A stretch of 64,000 nt of DNA from Streptoverticillium olivoreticuli subsp. olivoreticuli. GTDB lineage: Bacteria > Actinomycetota > Actinomycetes > Streptomycetales > Streptomycetaceae. Where the stretch lies: positions 4,123,001 to 4,187,000 of the forward strand of contig NZ_CP031455.1 in assembly GCF_003391135.1 (NCBI RefSeq), in the 5' to 3' direction. The position numbers and the translations under genes are program-made. Below the pieces are notes generated by a model. The model did no database searches and was not told the DNA's origin. It worked only from the letters and a program-made list of their open reading frames with translations. Shown here piece by piece: positions 42,345 to 51,252 of the stretch; the first letter of the stretch is position 1, and each line of letters opens with the position of its first letter.

Positions 42345-44711
42345 TCAGACGGCCCCCGCGCCCACCGCCGCCTGCGGGCGGATCGGGAGGCGGTTGACGG
42401 GGCGGCCCGTCGCCGCGCGTACGGCCGCGGCCACCGCCGCCGGGGAGGTGACGACGGGTACGGCGCTGATCGCCTTGGCGCCGAAGGGGGCGACGACGTC
42501 GCGTTCCTCGACGAGCTTCACGATGCGGATGTCGGGGGTGTCCAGCGACGTCGGCAGGGCGTAACCCGTGAGGTCGGGGCGGCGGACGAGGCCGCCGGTG
42601 GTGCGGAGGTTCTCGGTGAGGGCCGCGCCGACGCCCTGGGTGATGCCCGCCTCGATGCGGGCGCGGGCCTGCCGGGGGTTGAGCACGCGCCCGACGTCCT
42701 GTGCCACGGCCATCTCCACCACGCGCACCGAGCCGAGCTCGATGTCGACGTCGACGACGGCGCGTACGGCGCAGAAGGCGATGCCGACGAAGGCGTCGCC
42801 CTGGCCGGTGTCGTCCAGGGGCTCGGTCGGGTGGGGGCGGCACTGGGCGGTGGCCCACAGTTCCTTGCCGTCCAGGGCCTCGGCGACCGTGGTGCTCAGC
42901 ACCCCGTCGTACGACGTGATCTTGCCGTCGGCGATGCTCAGCAGCTCGGTGGACATGCCGAACTGGTGGGCCAGCGGCTGGAGGAGCTGGGTGCGCACCA
43001 TCCGGGCGGCCCGCTCGACCGCGCCGCCGGAGACCCAGGTGTGGCGGCTGTGCGCGCCGGGTCCTGAGGGCGGCTGGTCGGTGTCGACGGGGGCGACGTG
43101 GACCTCGTCGAGGCCGAGGATCTCCTGCACGATCTGGCGGGCGAGGGTGGCGAAGCCCTGGCCGGTCTCGACGGCGGCGCAGATGACGGTGGCGATCGAG
43201 CCGGTGACCTTGACGGTGGCGGTGGACACCTCGTCGGTGCCCTCCGCGCCGAGCATGTGGACCATGCCGAGGCCGTAGCCGACGCCGCGGCGCACGGCGC
43301 CCGGCTCGCCCGCGCCGTCCACGCCGCCGGGCAGCAGCCACTGCTCCTCGGGGTCGTCCACGGGGAGGGCGGGCAGCGGGAAGTCGCGTACGGAGCGCAG
43401 GAGTTCGGCCACGGGGGCCGGGCAGGTCACCGTCTGCCCGGTGGGCAGCAGGTCGCCGGTGGCCATGACGTTGCGCAGGCGCAGCTCGGCGGGGTCGAGG
43501 CCGAGCCGGGCGGCGAGCTTGTCCATCTGGCCCTCGTAGGCGGCGCACACCTGCATGGCGCCCTCGCCGCGGACGTGGCCGGAGGGGGGGTTGTTGGTGC
43601 GTACGGCCCAGCCCTCGACGAAGGCGTGCGGGACGACGTACGGGCCGCAGGCGAAGGAGACGGCGGCGGCGAGCGCCTCGGAGGAGGAGTCGGCGTACGC
43701 GCCGGCGTCCAGCAAGATCTGGGCCTCGACCTTCACCAGTTTGCCGTCGGCGTCCGCGTGGTGGCGGTAGCGGAGCAGCGTCGGGTGGCGGTGGGGGTGG
43801 CCCAGGAAGGACTCCTCGCGGGTGGCCGCGAGCTTGACGGGGTGGCCGGTGCGCAGGGCGAGCAGGCCGAGCGGCAGCTGCATGCCCGGGTCCTCGCGGT
43901 CGCCCATGGCGCCGGGGACGCCGGTGACGACGACCTTGACCCGCTCGGGCTCCAGGCCGAAGCAGGCGGCGGCGAGGTCGCGGTCGGCGTGCGGGTCGGT
44001 GGAGGCGGTGTAGATCTCGACGCCGCCGTCGGGGCGCGGCACGGCGAGCCCGGCCTCGGCGCCGATGGGGGCGGGGTCCTGGCGGCCGATGCGGTAGAGG
44101 CCCTCGACGACGACCTCGCCGGTCGCCTCGGGGTCGCCGAAGCGCAGCGGGATGTGGCGGATCAGATTGCCGTCGGGGTGCAGCGGTTCGGCGGAGAACG
44201 CCTGCTCGGGGTCGGTGACCGGCTCCAGCAGTTCGTACTCGACGGCGATGGCGGCGGCGGCGAGCCGGGCGGTGTCCGGGTGGTCGGCGGCGACGGCGGC
44301 GATCGGCTCGCCGTGGTGACGCACGATGTCGGAGGCGAAGACGGGGCGGTCGGCGACGCGGCGGCCGTGGGCACCGTCGCCGGGGACGTCCGCGTGGGTG
44401 ACGACGGCGCGCACGCCCGGCATGCGGGCGGCCTCGGCGGTGTCGATCGAGACGATGCGGGCGTGCGGGTGCGGCGAGCGCAGGACGGCCGCCCAGAGCA
44501 GGCCCTCGGCCCACAGGTCGGCGGCGTACGGGTAGGTGCCCTGGGTCTTGGCGTCCGCGTCGGCGGCGGGCAGGGAGACACCGAGGCCGTGCGGGGGCGG
44601 CTCGGCGGGGCCGCCGGACAGGGCGGACGACGCGACGGAGTGCGCGGTGACGGCGCCCTCAGCCGTACCGGCCGTTCCCGTCATTCCGCCCATGCCGCCC
44701 GTTCCCGTCAT
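42345..44711 (-). CDS. Molybdopterin-binding subunit of a xanthine dehydrogenase-family hydroxylase
   Basis: A 788-residue large subunit (XdhB/CoxL type) that binds molybdopterin cytosine dinucleotide and carries the active site. The start is ATG at 44711, overlapping the [2Fe-2S] gene (ATGA). Residues ~1-40 are Gly/Thr-rich. Signatures: GTYPYAADLWAEGLLWAAVL (aldehyde oxidase a/b hammerhead domain), SGHVRGEGAMQVCAAYEGQM, VETGQGFATLARQIVQEILG, and near the C-terminus AQDVGRVLNPRQARARIEAG. The substrate may be a purine or another N-heterocycle. No moco-insertion gene (xdhC chaperone) is adjacent. Confidence 0.9.
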   Translation of the reverse strand: MTGTGGMGGMTGTAGTAEGAVTAHSVASSALSGGPAEPPPHGLGVSLPAADADAKTQGTYPYAADLWAEGLLWAAVLRSPHPHARIVSIDTAEAARMPGVRAVVTHADVPGDGAHGRRVADRPVFASDIVRHHGEPIAAVAADHPDTARLAAAAIAVEYELLEPVTDPEQAFSAEPLHPDGNLIRHIPLRFGDPEATGEVVVEGLYRIGRQDPAPIGAEAGLAVPRPDGGVEIYTASTDPHADRDLAAACFGLEPERVKVVVTGVPGAMGDREDPGMQLPLGLLALRTGHPVKLAATREESFLGHPHRHPTLLRYRHHADADGKLVKVEAQILLDAGAYADSSSEALAAAVSFACGPYVVPHAFVEGWAVRTNNPPSGHVRGEGAMQVCAAYEGQMDKLAARLGLDPAELRLRNVMATGDLLPTGQTVTCPAPVAELLRSVRDFPLPALPVDDPEEQWLLPGGVDGAGEPGAVRRGVGYGLGMVHMLGAEGTDEVSTATVKVTGSIATVICAAVETGQGFATLARQIVQEILGLDEVHVAPVDTDQPPSGPGAHSRHTWVSGGAVERAARMVRTQLLQPLAHQFGMSTELLSIADGKITSYDGVLSTTVAEALDGKELWATAQCRPHPTEPLDDTGQGDAFVGIAFCAVRAVVDVDIELGSVRVVEMAVAQDVGRVLNPRQARARIEAGITQGVGAALTENLRTTGGLVRRPDLTGYALPTSLDTPDIRIVKLVEERDVVAPFGAKAISAVPVVTSPAAVAAAVRAATGRPVNRLPIRPQAAVGAGAV

Positions 44712-47068
44712 GCCGATGCCTTTCCGCTGCCGCCGCCGTGCGGGCCCGCCTGGTGCGGGATGCGTGCCTGTTCCGTCTCCGGCTGCGCTTCTTCCTGTGC
44801 GGCAGCCGTCGCCTCGCGCTCGTCGACGACCTGGCGCACCGCGTCGAGCACGCCCCGGTAGCCGGAGCAGCGGCAGAGGTTGCCACAGATGGCCTGGCGG
44901 GTCTCCAACTCGCTCGGGGCGTGGTTGCCCTCGAGCAGGTCGTGCATGGTCATGGCCATTCCGGGCACGCAGAAGCCGCACTGTACGGCTCCGCACTCGG
45001 CGAGCGCCCGCTGGACGTCGGAGGGCCGGCCGTCGACCGCGAGCCCCTCGACCGTGCGCACCTCGGCGCCCGCGGCGGTCGCGGCGGGGACGAGGCAGGA
45101 GGCGACGAGCCGCCCGTCCACCTGGACGGAACAGGCGCCGCACTCCCCCTGCGAGCAGCCGTCCTTGGCCCCGGCGAGACCGAGGCGCTCGCGCAGGACG
45201 TAGAGCAGCGACTCCCCGATCCAGGCGTCGGTGACGGGGCGGTCGGTGCCGTTGACCCGCAGGACGTACGAGGCGCAGGGGTGCTCGGTGTGCGGGTCCG
45301 TCGTGTGCGGCGGTTCGGGGAGGTCGTCGGCGGGCGGCGCGTCGTCGTCCTTCGCGGGCTCCGCCTGTGCGCCGGTGACGGCGTCGGGCTCCGCGGGGGG
45401 CGTCCACGCGCCGGTCTGATGATCGCCCGTATCGGTGACCCCGGTGTCGCTCTGCGAGGAACCACCGGAGGGCGAAGTGGAATCGGCGTCGGACGGCTCG
45501 GGAGCCGCCCCGGCGAGGCCGCTGAGCGCGTACTCCCCGGACTCGTCCGTCGGTTCGCCGGACACAACCGGAATCGACCACTGGCCGGTCGAACCGGCCG
45601 CAGGGGCGTCATCGGTGTCGCCGGGCGGAGATGCCACGACGGGCTGCTGCCAGGCGTGCACGCTGCCGCCGTGCGGGGTCCACTGCGCGGGGGTGTGCGA
45701 GTCGCCGTGACCGTGGAGGCCGGCACCCTGCGGATCCGTACCGCCGCTCAGTACGTACGCGCCTGAGGCGTCCGCGCCGGGGGCGTGCCGGGCGGGCGCC
45801 TGGGGGTCGGTGGGGAGGTGCGGGTCGCTGTGGCCGTGCAGGTCGGCGCTGGTCGCGGCCGCGACCTGGGGGGCGGACTGCCCCTGCGGAGCGATGCCTT
45901 GCGCGGAGGTGTCCTGCGGACCGGGCCGACCGTGCGGGTCGACGGCCTGCGCGGCGGCGGGCCGAGGAGCGGAATGACCGTGCAGGTCGGCACTCGGCAC
46001 AGCCGCGGACCGCGCACCCGGCTGACCGTGCAGGTCGATGCCTTGCGCACCTGCTGACTGCGGGGCGGGCAGGCCGTGCGGGTCGGCGCCCTGCGCGACC
46101 GTGCCTCGCGCACCCGGCAGGCCGTCCAGGTCGAGACCCTGCGCACCAGCGAGCTGCGGGGCGGGCTGCCCCTGCGGGTCGATGCCCTGCGCGCCCTCGC
46201 CTCGCGATTCCGGCTGTCCGTGCGCATCCGCACTCGGCACACCCGTGCCCTGCGCGGCCGAGTGAGCGTGCGGGTCGATGCCCGGCACATCAGCGGCCCG
46301 CACGTCCGAATGACCGTGCGGATCGACGCCTTGCGTACCCACAGCCTGTGCAGCCGGGCGGCCGTGCGGATCGGCACCCTGCGCGGCCGCGTGGGCGTGC
46401 GGGTCGGTCCCGGGCGCGGTGGGCGGAGGCGCGTACGCGTCCGGCGTGGCCGCGGAGTCGTGGGGGCCGGGCGCGGTGGGCGGCTGGGGGACCGCGTACG
46501 CGGCCACCGGGTCGTGCGGGTCCGCGTGTTGCGCGGACTGCCCGCCGGGGTGGCCGTGCAGGACGTATTCGCCCGACTCGTCCACCGGGTCGTCCCCGGC
46601 GGCCGGGACGGTCCAATGGCCCTGGGCCGTACGGTCGGCGGGGTGGGCGGCCGGCGCTTCCCGGGGTTCCGACGGGGCGTCGGACGGCGCCGCGAACGGC
46701 ATCGCCCACTCCGCGGTGGCGTGCGGGTCCGGGCCGCGGCCGTGGGTGCCGCCGTCGGCCGGAGCGTTCGCCTGCGGGGGCTCGTACGGCGCGGGGGCGC
46801 CCCACTGTCCCGACCACTGCCCCTGCGCGGGGGCGGGCGCGTGCGGCTGCTGCCAGGTCTCGCCCGTCGGCGGGGTGTAGCCGCCGGCGCCGGTGGCGGC
46901 CAGGGGGTCCCAGGCGCCGGTGCCGGACAGCGCCGCGCCCGGGTGGGCGAGGAGCTCGGGCGGCAGTTGCAGGAAGGCGGTGCCCTCCGCGTCGTACTCC
47001 GCGCCCCGCGGAATCGGCTGCCAGCCGACCGGGCCGGCTTGTGCGTGTCGCTGCTGTTCGTCACTCAC
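44708..47068 (-). CDS. [2Fe-2S] subunit with a ~600-residue low-complexity N-terminus
   Basis: A 786-residue protein. The GTG start is at 47068, overlapping the FAD-subunit stop (GTGA). Only the last ~170 residues (~610 onwards) are the usual iron-sulfur subunit: plant-type ferredoxin cluster in DGCSQGECGACSVQVDGR, then the four-Cys helical domain CGFCVPG...CGNLCRCSGY. The rest is Pro/His/Ala/Gly-rich and disordered, with degenerate ~18-20-residue units (DPHGH-type, residues ~220-430) and three copies of a D-x-S-G-x-Y-x-L-x-G motif (~162, ~433, ~507). Typical subunits are ~160-200 residues, so this extension is exceptional. Confidence 0.85.
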   Translation of the reverse strand: MSDEQQRHAQAGPVGWQPIPRGAEYDAEGTAFLQLPPELLAHPGAALSGTGAWDPLAATGAGGYTPPTGETWQQPHAPAPAQGQWSGQWGAPAPYEPPQANAPADGGTHGRGPDPHATAEWAMPFAAPSDAPSEPREAPAAHPADRTAQGHWTVPAAGDDPVDESGEYVLHGHPGGQSAQHADPHDPVAAYAVPQPPTAPGPHDSAATPDAYAPPPTAPGTDPHAHAAAQGADPHGRPAAQAVGTQGVDPHGHSDVRAADVPGIDPHAHSAAQGTGVPSADAHGQPESRGEGAQGIDPQGQPAPQLAGAQGLDLDGLPGARGTVAQGADPHGLPAPQSAGAQGIDLHGQPGARSAAVPSADLHGHSAPRPAAAQAVDPHGRPGPQDTSAQGIAPQGQSAPQVAAATSADLHGHSDPHLPTDPQAPARHAPGADASGAYVLSGGTDPQGAGLHGHGDSHTPAQWTPHGGSVHAWQQPVVASPPGDTDDAPAAGSTGQWSIPVVSGEPTDESGEYALSGLAGAAPEPSDADSTSPSGGSSQSDTGVTDTGDHQTGAWTPPAEPDAVTGAQAEPAKDDDAPPADDLPEPPHTTDPHTEHPCASYVLRVNGTDRPVTDAWIGESLLYVLRERLGLAGAKDGCSQGECGACSVQVDGRLVASCLVPAATAAGAEVRTVEGLAVDGRPSDVQRALAECGAVQCGFCVPGMAMTMHDLLEGNHAPSELETRQAICGNLCRCSGYRGVLDAVRQVVDEREATAAAQEEAQPETEQARIPHQAGPHGGGSGKASA

Positions 47069-47961
47069 GCGAGTGCCCTCCCCAGAGCTCGGCGGGCCAG
47101 AGTCGCCACCGTACGACGCAGGTGCAGGGCGGCGGGCGGCAGGGTGCCCGGGTCGGCGCCGTCGGGTCCGGGCGCGGGGTCGGGGATGCAGGCCGCGGCC
47201 ACGTAGTCGCCGAAGGCGGCGCAGGCTTCGGGGGCGAGCGTGCGCTCGCCGTCCCAGTCGATGAGCGAGGCGACCCAGCGCTCGGCGTCGAGCGGGCGCA
47301 GCGGCATGGGCGCGACGGCGCCGACCGCGCACCGCACGTTGCGCCGGGCGGGGTCGAGGACGACGGCCACGGACGCGACGGCGCGGCCCGGGCCCGTGCG
47401 CCCGGTGGCCTTGAGGAAGGTCTGCGGGGCGTGCAGCAGTGGCACGCGGACGTAGCCGATGAGCTCGCCCGGACGGAGCATGTCGAAGCCGGTCAGGAGA
47501 TGCCCTATCGGGATCTCCCGCCGCCCGCCGCCGGGGCCCGCGATGACGAGGGTGGCCTCCAGGGCGGCGAGCACGGGCAGCGCGTCACCGGTCGGGGCGG
47601 CGGAGGCGATGTTGCCGCCGAGGGTCCCGGCGTTGCGGATCTGGGGCGGGCCGGCGGCGCGGGCGGCGGTCGCGAGCGCGGGGATCAGGGCGGCGAAGTC
47701 GGGCCGCCCCATCCGGGCGTGGGTGAGTCCGGCGCCGAGCAGGGCGTGGCCGTCCTGGTACTGCCAGCCGCGGATCTCGTTGATGCGGCCCAGGCCGACG
47801 AGTCCGGCGGGCCGCAGCAGCCCGGAGTTGACGGCCGCCATCAGATCGGTACCGCCCGCGACGGGCACGGCGGCGGGCATGGCGGTCAGCGCCGCCACGG
47901 CCTCGTCGAGCGAGCCCGGCAACGTCACCGTGTGCGCCGCCTGCGGTGCGTGCGTGGTCAA
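47065..47961 (-). CDS. FAD-binding subunit of the xanthine dehydrogenase-family hydroxylase
   Basis: A 298-residue medium subunit (CoxM/XdhC-like FAD domain) that takes electrons from the [2Fe-2S] clusters. Signatures: AVPVAGGTDLMAAVNSG (FAD pyrophosphate loop, ~30-46), RNAGTLGGNIASAAPTGD (~108-125) and the CO-dehydrogenase-flavoprotein C-terminal domain. The likely start is TTG at 47961 (TTHAPQAAHTVTLPGSLD follows) with a GGAAGGGG site; no ATG or GTG suits better. It is first in a three-gene overlapping operon FAD, FeS, Mo. Its gene overlaps the FeS gene by 4 bp. Confidence 0.88.
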   Translation of the reverse strand: MTTHAPQAAHTVTLPGSLDEAVAALTAMPAAVPVAGGTDLMAAVNSGLLRPAGLVGLGRINEIRGWQYQDGHALLGAGLTHARMGRPDFAALIPALATAARAAGPPQIRNAGTLGGNIASAAPTGDALPVLAALEATLVIAGPGGGRREIPIGHLLTGFDMLRPGELIGYVRVPLLHAPQTFLKATGRTGPGRAVASVAVVLDPARRNVRCAVGAVAPMPLRPLDAERWVASLIDWDGERTLAPEACAAFGDYVAAACIPDPAPGPDGADPGTLPPAALHLRRTVATLARRALGRALA

Positions 47962-47991
47962 CCCAGCTGCCCCTTCCCCGGTGATCCCGAC

Positions 47992-48021
47992 TGTTGCCGC
48001 CTGATACCGCCTGATCCCGCC
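47992..48021. promoter_or_regulatory. Three tandem decamers upstream of the hydroxylase operon
   Basis: TGTTGCCGCC, TGATACCGCC and TGATCCCGCC follow each other head to tail 31-60 bp upstream of the start. They look like an iterated protein-binding site within the promoter. Confidence 0.4.
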
Positions 48022-48257
48022 GTACGGTACGTGCTGTCGGCCCGGACGTGGCAACTCTGGCACATCTTCCGCGTCCGCCGTCGCGAGGGTCCGCGAACCG
48101 CCGGTCCGTCCCCGGCCCGGCGAATGGTCCGGTATTCCGTTCTGTCGCCGCTGTGTGCGGATTGCCATTGTTCGGGGGCCCTTGTACGGCTTACGGCGTG
48201 TGTGGAAGGACCACCGTGCCAGGGACCTGCCGTGGGGGCGGGGAGCTTGGCCGCGGC

Positions 48258-49895
48258 TCACACGATCGGGGGCGCGCCCTCGATCGGGCGTCCGAGGATG
48301 CCGGGCCGGCGCTGCCAGGGGCGGGGCCCGGCGGGTGGCCGGTAGTCGACGCCGAGGGCGTCGAGGCGGGCGTAGTGGGCGGTCATCCGGCGTTCGAAGC
48401 CCGCGTGGTCGCGGTCCGCGGGGGCGGGCAGCCGTGACCACGCGACCTCGGCGAACGCCGCGAGGCGGGGGAACACCTGGTAGTCGACGCGCTGCTGGGT
48501 CTCCGTCACCTCGGTCCAGATGTTGGCCTGGGTGCCGATGACCCGTGCGGCCTCTACGGCGGTGAGCTCCGGGGGAACGGGTTCGAAGCGGTAGACGTCC
48601 TCCAGGGTGCGGACGTACCCGATCGGTACGGGCTCCTCGGTACCGCCGGCCTGCCGGTGGTCGAGGTAGACCTGTTGCTCGGGGCACATGATGACGTCGT
48701 GTCCGGCCCGCGCGGCGGCGATGCCGCCCGCGTAACCGCGCCAGGACGAGACGGTCGCGCCCTCCGCCAGACCGCCCTCCAGGATCTCGTCCCAGCCGAC
48801 GAGCCGTCGGCCGCGCGCGGCGAGCCAGCGGTCGAAGTGGCGGATGAACCAGCTCTGGAGCCCGTCCTCGTCGCCGAGCCCCTCCGCGGCGATGCGCGCC
48901 TGCGCGGTGGGCGAGGCGCGCCACTGGTCCTTGGGGCACTCGTCGCCGCCGAGGTGGACGTACGGCGAGGGAAAGAGCTCGAGGACCTCGGTGAGCACCT
49001 GCTCGTAGAAGGCGAGGGTGTTGTCAGTGGGGGCGAGTACGTTGGGATTGACGCCCCAGGTGTCCCAGACCGCAAGGGAGGCGGTGTCGATGACATCGGT
49101 GTTGCCCAGCTCGGGGTACGCGGCGATGGCGGCCTGCGAGTGCCCCGGGATGTCCACCTCCGGCACGACGGTGATGTGCCGCTCCGCGGCGTACGCGACG
49201 ATCTCGCGAATATCGGCCTGCGTGTAGTAACCACCGTGCGGGCGCACGTCCCAGAGGGGCGAGTCCCGGTGCCCCAGCTTGGTGCGCGCCCGCCAGGCCC
49301 CCACCTCGGTGAGCCGGGGAAACGCCGCGATCTCCAGCCGCCAGCCCTGGTCGTCCGTCAGATGCAGATGGAGGACGTTGAGTTTGTGGGCGGCCAGCAG
49401 GTCGATGTAGCGCAGCACGCTGTCCTTCGGCATGAAGTGCCGCGCGACGTCGAGCAGCATGCCGCGCCAGCGGAAGCGGGGGGCGTCCTCGATGACGACG
49501 GCGGGCAGCTCCCAGGTGCGCCGCTCCGAGACCGGCGCCCGCCGGAAGGCATCGGGGCCGAGAAGCTGACGGAGGGTCTGCGCACCCCAGAAGAGGCCCG
49601 CCTCGCTCGCGCCCTCGATGCTGACGATGTGCTCGTCGACGGCGAGGCGGTAGGACTCGGGACCGTGCTCCTCGGCGAGGCCGGGCCGGATGCGCAGTCG
49701 TATGCGGTTCCGGCCGTCGCCCGGGTTCAGGGGGAGACGGGTGGCCTGGCCGATGGTGGTGCGCAGCCAGTGTGCGACCCGGTCCGCGTCGGGGGGCGCG
49801 TCGATGGCCGTGTGCTCGTCGAGGACGTGGGGGGCGGCCGTGCCGTTGCCGCTGACGCGGCGGGGGGCGGGGATCAGATCCGTGTCGTCGGTCAT
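48258..49895 (-). CDS. Beta-N-acetylhexosaminidase (GH20), probably cytosolic
   Basis: A 545-residue glycoside hydrolase of family 20. The N-terminal GH20b domain (~10-150) is followed by the TIM barrel. The catalytic Asp-Glu pair lies in HLGGDECPKDQW (~316-317), in the conserved H/L-GGDE context. Other barrel motifs: WRGMLLDVARHF, LHLHLTDDQGWRLEI and VPEVDIPGHSQAA. No signal peptide is visible, which suggests it cleaves imported chitobiose or related oligosaccharides inside the cell. It complements the GlcNAc PTS in the same region. No DasR box was seen upstream. Confidence 0.93.
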   Translation of the reverse strand: MTDDTDLIPAPRRVSGNGTAAPHVLDEHTAIDAPPDADRVAHWLRTTIGQATRLPLNPGDGRNRIRLRIRPGLAEEHGPESYRLAVDEHIVSIEGASEAGLFWGAQTLRQLLGPDAFRRAPVSERRTWELPAVVIEDAPRFRWRGMLLDVARHFMPKDSVLRYIDLLAAHKLNVLHLHLTDDQGWRLEIAAFPRLTEVGAWRARTKLGHRDSPLWDVRPHGGYYTQADIREIVAYAAERHITVVPEVDIPGHSQAAIAAYPELGNTDVIDTASLAVWDTWGVNPNVLAPTDNTLAFYEQVLTEVLELFPSPYVHLGGDECPKDQWRASPTAQARIAAEGLGDEDGLQSWFIRHFDRWLAARGRRLVGWDEILEGGLAEGATVSSWRGYAGGIAAARAGHDVIMCPEQQVYLDHRQAGGTEEPVPIGYVRTLEDVYRFEPVPPELTAVEAARVIGTQANIWTEVTETQQRVDYQVFPRLAAFAEVAWSRLPAPADRDHAGFERRMTAHYARLDALGVDYRPPAGPRPWQRRPGILGRPIEGAPPIV

Positions 49896-50024
49896 GCACG
49901 GGATCTTTCCCCCACCCCGCCCCTTCCCGCACCGGTTCCCGTGCCGGAACGGCCTGAATTCGCAGAGCGGCCCCCGGGCGCGGTGTGCGCGGCCGAGGGC
50001 CGGGTGTCGATCCGGGGGTGGTGG

Positions 50025-50318
50025 CTACTTCTTGTCGCCGCCCTTGCCGCCCTTGTCCTTGTCTCCTCCGGCGCCCATGCCTTCGAAGATCTCCTTGCAC
50101 ATCGGGCAGACCGGGTACTTCTTCGGGTCGCGCCCGGGGACCCAGACCTTGCCGCAGAGGGCGACGACCGGGGATCCGGAGAGCGCGCTCTCCATGATCT
50201 TGTCCTTCTGGACGTAATGGGCGTAGCGCTCGTGGTCGCCGTCGCCGTGCGACACCTGCGGCGTCGGCTCTACGAGGGTGCCGGTCCCTGCCCCGCGCTC
50301 GGGCTCAAGAGTGCTCAT
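50025..50318 (-). CDS. DUF3039 zinc-binding protein
   Basis: A 97-residue protein of the actinobacterial DUF3039 family. The start is ATG at 50318 (MSTLEPERG). The conserved SHGDGDHERYAHYVQKDKIM block (~20-40) is followed by ALCGKVWVPGRDPKKYPVCPMC, giving a C-x(n)-C-x2-C zinc site. A Gly/Lys-rich tail (GAGGDKDKGGKGGDKK) ends the protein. It is found next to YqgE/AlgH genes in streptomycetes. Function unknown. Confidence 0.85.
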   Translation of the reverse strand: MSTLEPERGAGTGTLVEPTPQVSHGDGDHERYAHYVQKDKIMESALSGSPVVALCGKVWVPGRDPKKYPVCPMCKEIFEGMGAGGDKDKGGKGGDKK

Positions 50319-50429
50319 GGATCCCAAGGGTACTGGGGGCTGCCGCCGTCGGGCTCGCGGCCGGTCCGGCGCCCTGCGAGTGCGCCTGCGGCGAGCTTTT
50401 TCCGCCGCAGGCGGCAGCGGTGCCGCGCA

Positions 50430-51032
50430 TCAGTTGAGGCTCGGATCGTCGGGGTACGTGGCCACCATCGCCAGTTCGTTGCGCTGGCGGCGCAGCACCG
50501 CGCGCCAGAGGTGGGTGGGGTCGGGGGACGACACGTCGCCGGGCTCGGACTCCACCACGTACCACGCGCCCTCGACCAGCTCGTCCTCCAGCTGGCCGGG
50601 GCCCCAGCCCGCGTACCCCGCGAAGATCCGCAGGGAGCCCAGGGCGGCGGCGAGGAGCTCCGGCGGGGCCTCCAGGTCGACCAGGCCGATCGCGCCGTGC
50701 ACCCGGCGCCAGCCGAGCGGGCCGTCGCCGGGCGGGGCGGCGGCGCCGCGGGCGCCCTTCTCGTGGCCCTCCCCCGGCACCACGCCCACGCCCAGCGCCG
50801 AGTCCAGCGAGACCGGACCGCCCTGGAAGACGACTCCCGGTTCCCCGGCGAGCGCGGCCCAGGACTCCAGGATGTCGCCGACGCCGACGGGCGTCGGGCG
50901 GTTGAGGATCACACCGAGGGACCCCTCCTCGTCGTGGTCGAGCAGCAGCACCACCGCGCGGTCGAAATTCGGGTCAGCGAGCGCCGGTGTCGCGACAAGC
51001 AGTCGTCCTGTGAGCGAGGACACCTCGGACAT
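50430..51032 (-). CDS. YqgE/AlgH family protein
   Basis: A 200-residue protein of the YqgE/AlgH (UPF0301) family. The start at 51032 (MSEVSSLTGRLLVATPAL) matches the family N-terminus. Conserved elements: DPNFDRAVVLLLDHDEEGSL (~21-40), GVILNRPTPVGVGDIL and VVFQGGPVSLDS. The fold is a small alpha/beta protein implicated in transcription-linked or secretion roles in other bacteria, but the mechanism is unknown. It lies divergent from murA across a 220-bp region without other genes. Confidence 0.9.
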   Translation of the reverse strand: MSEVSSLTGRLLVATPALADPNFDRAVVLLLDHDEEGSLGVILNRPTPVGVGDILESWAALAGEPGVVFQGGPVSLDSALGVGVVPGEGHEKGARGAAAPPGDGPLGWRRVHGAIGLVDLEAPPELLAAALGSLRIFAGYAGWGPGQLEDELVEGAWYVVESEPGDVSSPDPTHLWRAVLRRQRNELAMVATYPDDPSLN

Positions 51033-51252
51033 GGGCACATGATCCCGCATTTCGGGCCGGGGCGGGGGCCGGACGCCGACTCCGGTGCGAAAGCGGCCGC
51101 TTCCCAGATAACCGGTAGCGACCATTCCATTAACGCAGCGTGTTGTTGCCAATCCATGACATGCCCCGAGCCCCCTTACACATACAGGTGGGCCCTCCGA
51201 TCGCATTACCCTTTCCTCTTGCCCCCTGCCCAACTCCAGGAACGCGAGATCC

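Noticed and set aside
45780..46420. Regular repeats at ~60-bp spacing, considered as a CRISPR array
   Set aside because: Units are imperfect, in frame, and encode degenerate DPHGH-type protein repeats. No spacers or cas genes.
45631..48345. A 904-codon open frame on the plus strand
   Set aside because: Complement of the low-complexity coding region of the [2Fe-2S] subunit; Arg/Ala-rich with no fold signal.
49896..50024. DasR box before the GH20 hexosaminidase gene
   Set aside because: No 16-bp dre-like palindrome could be found in this short region.
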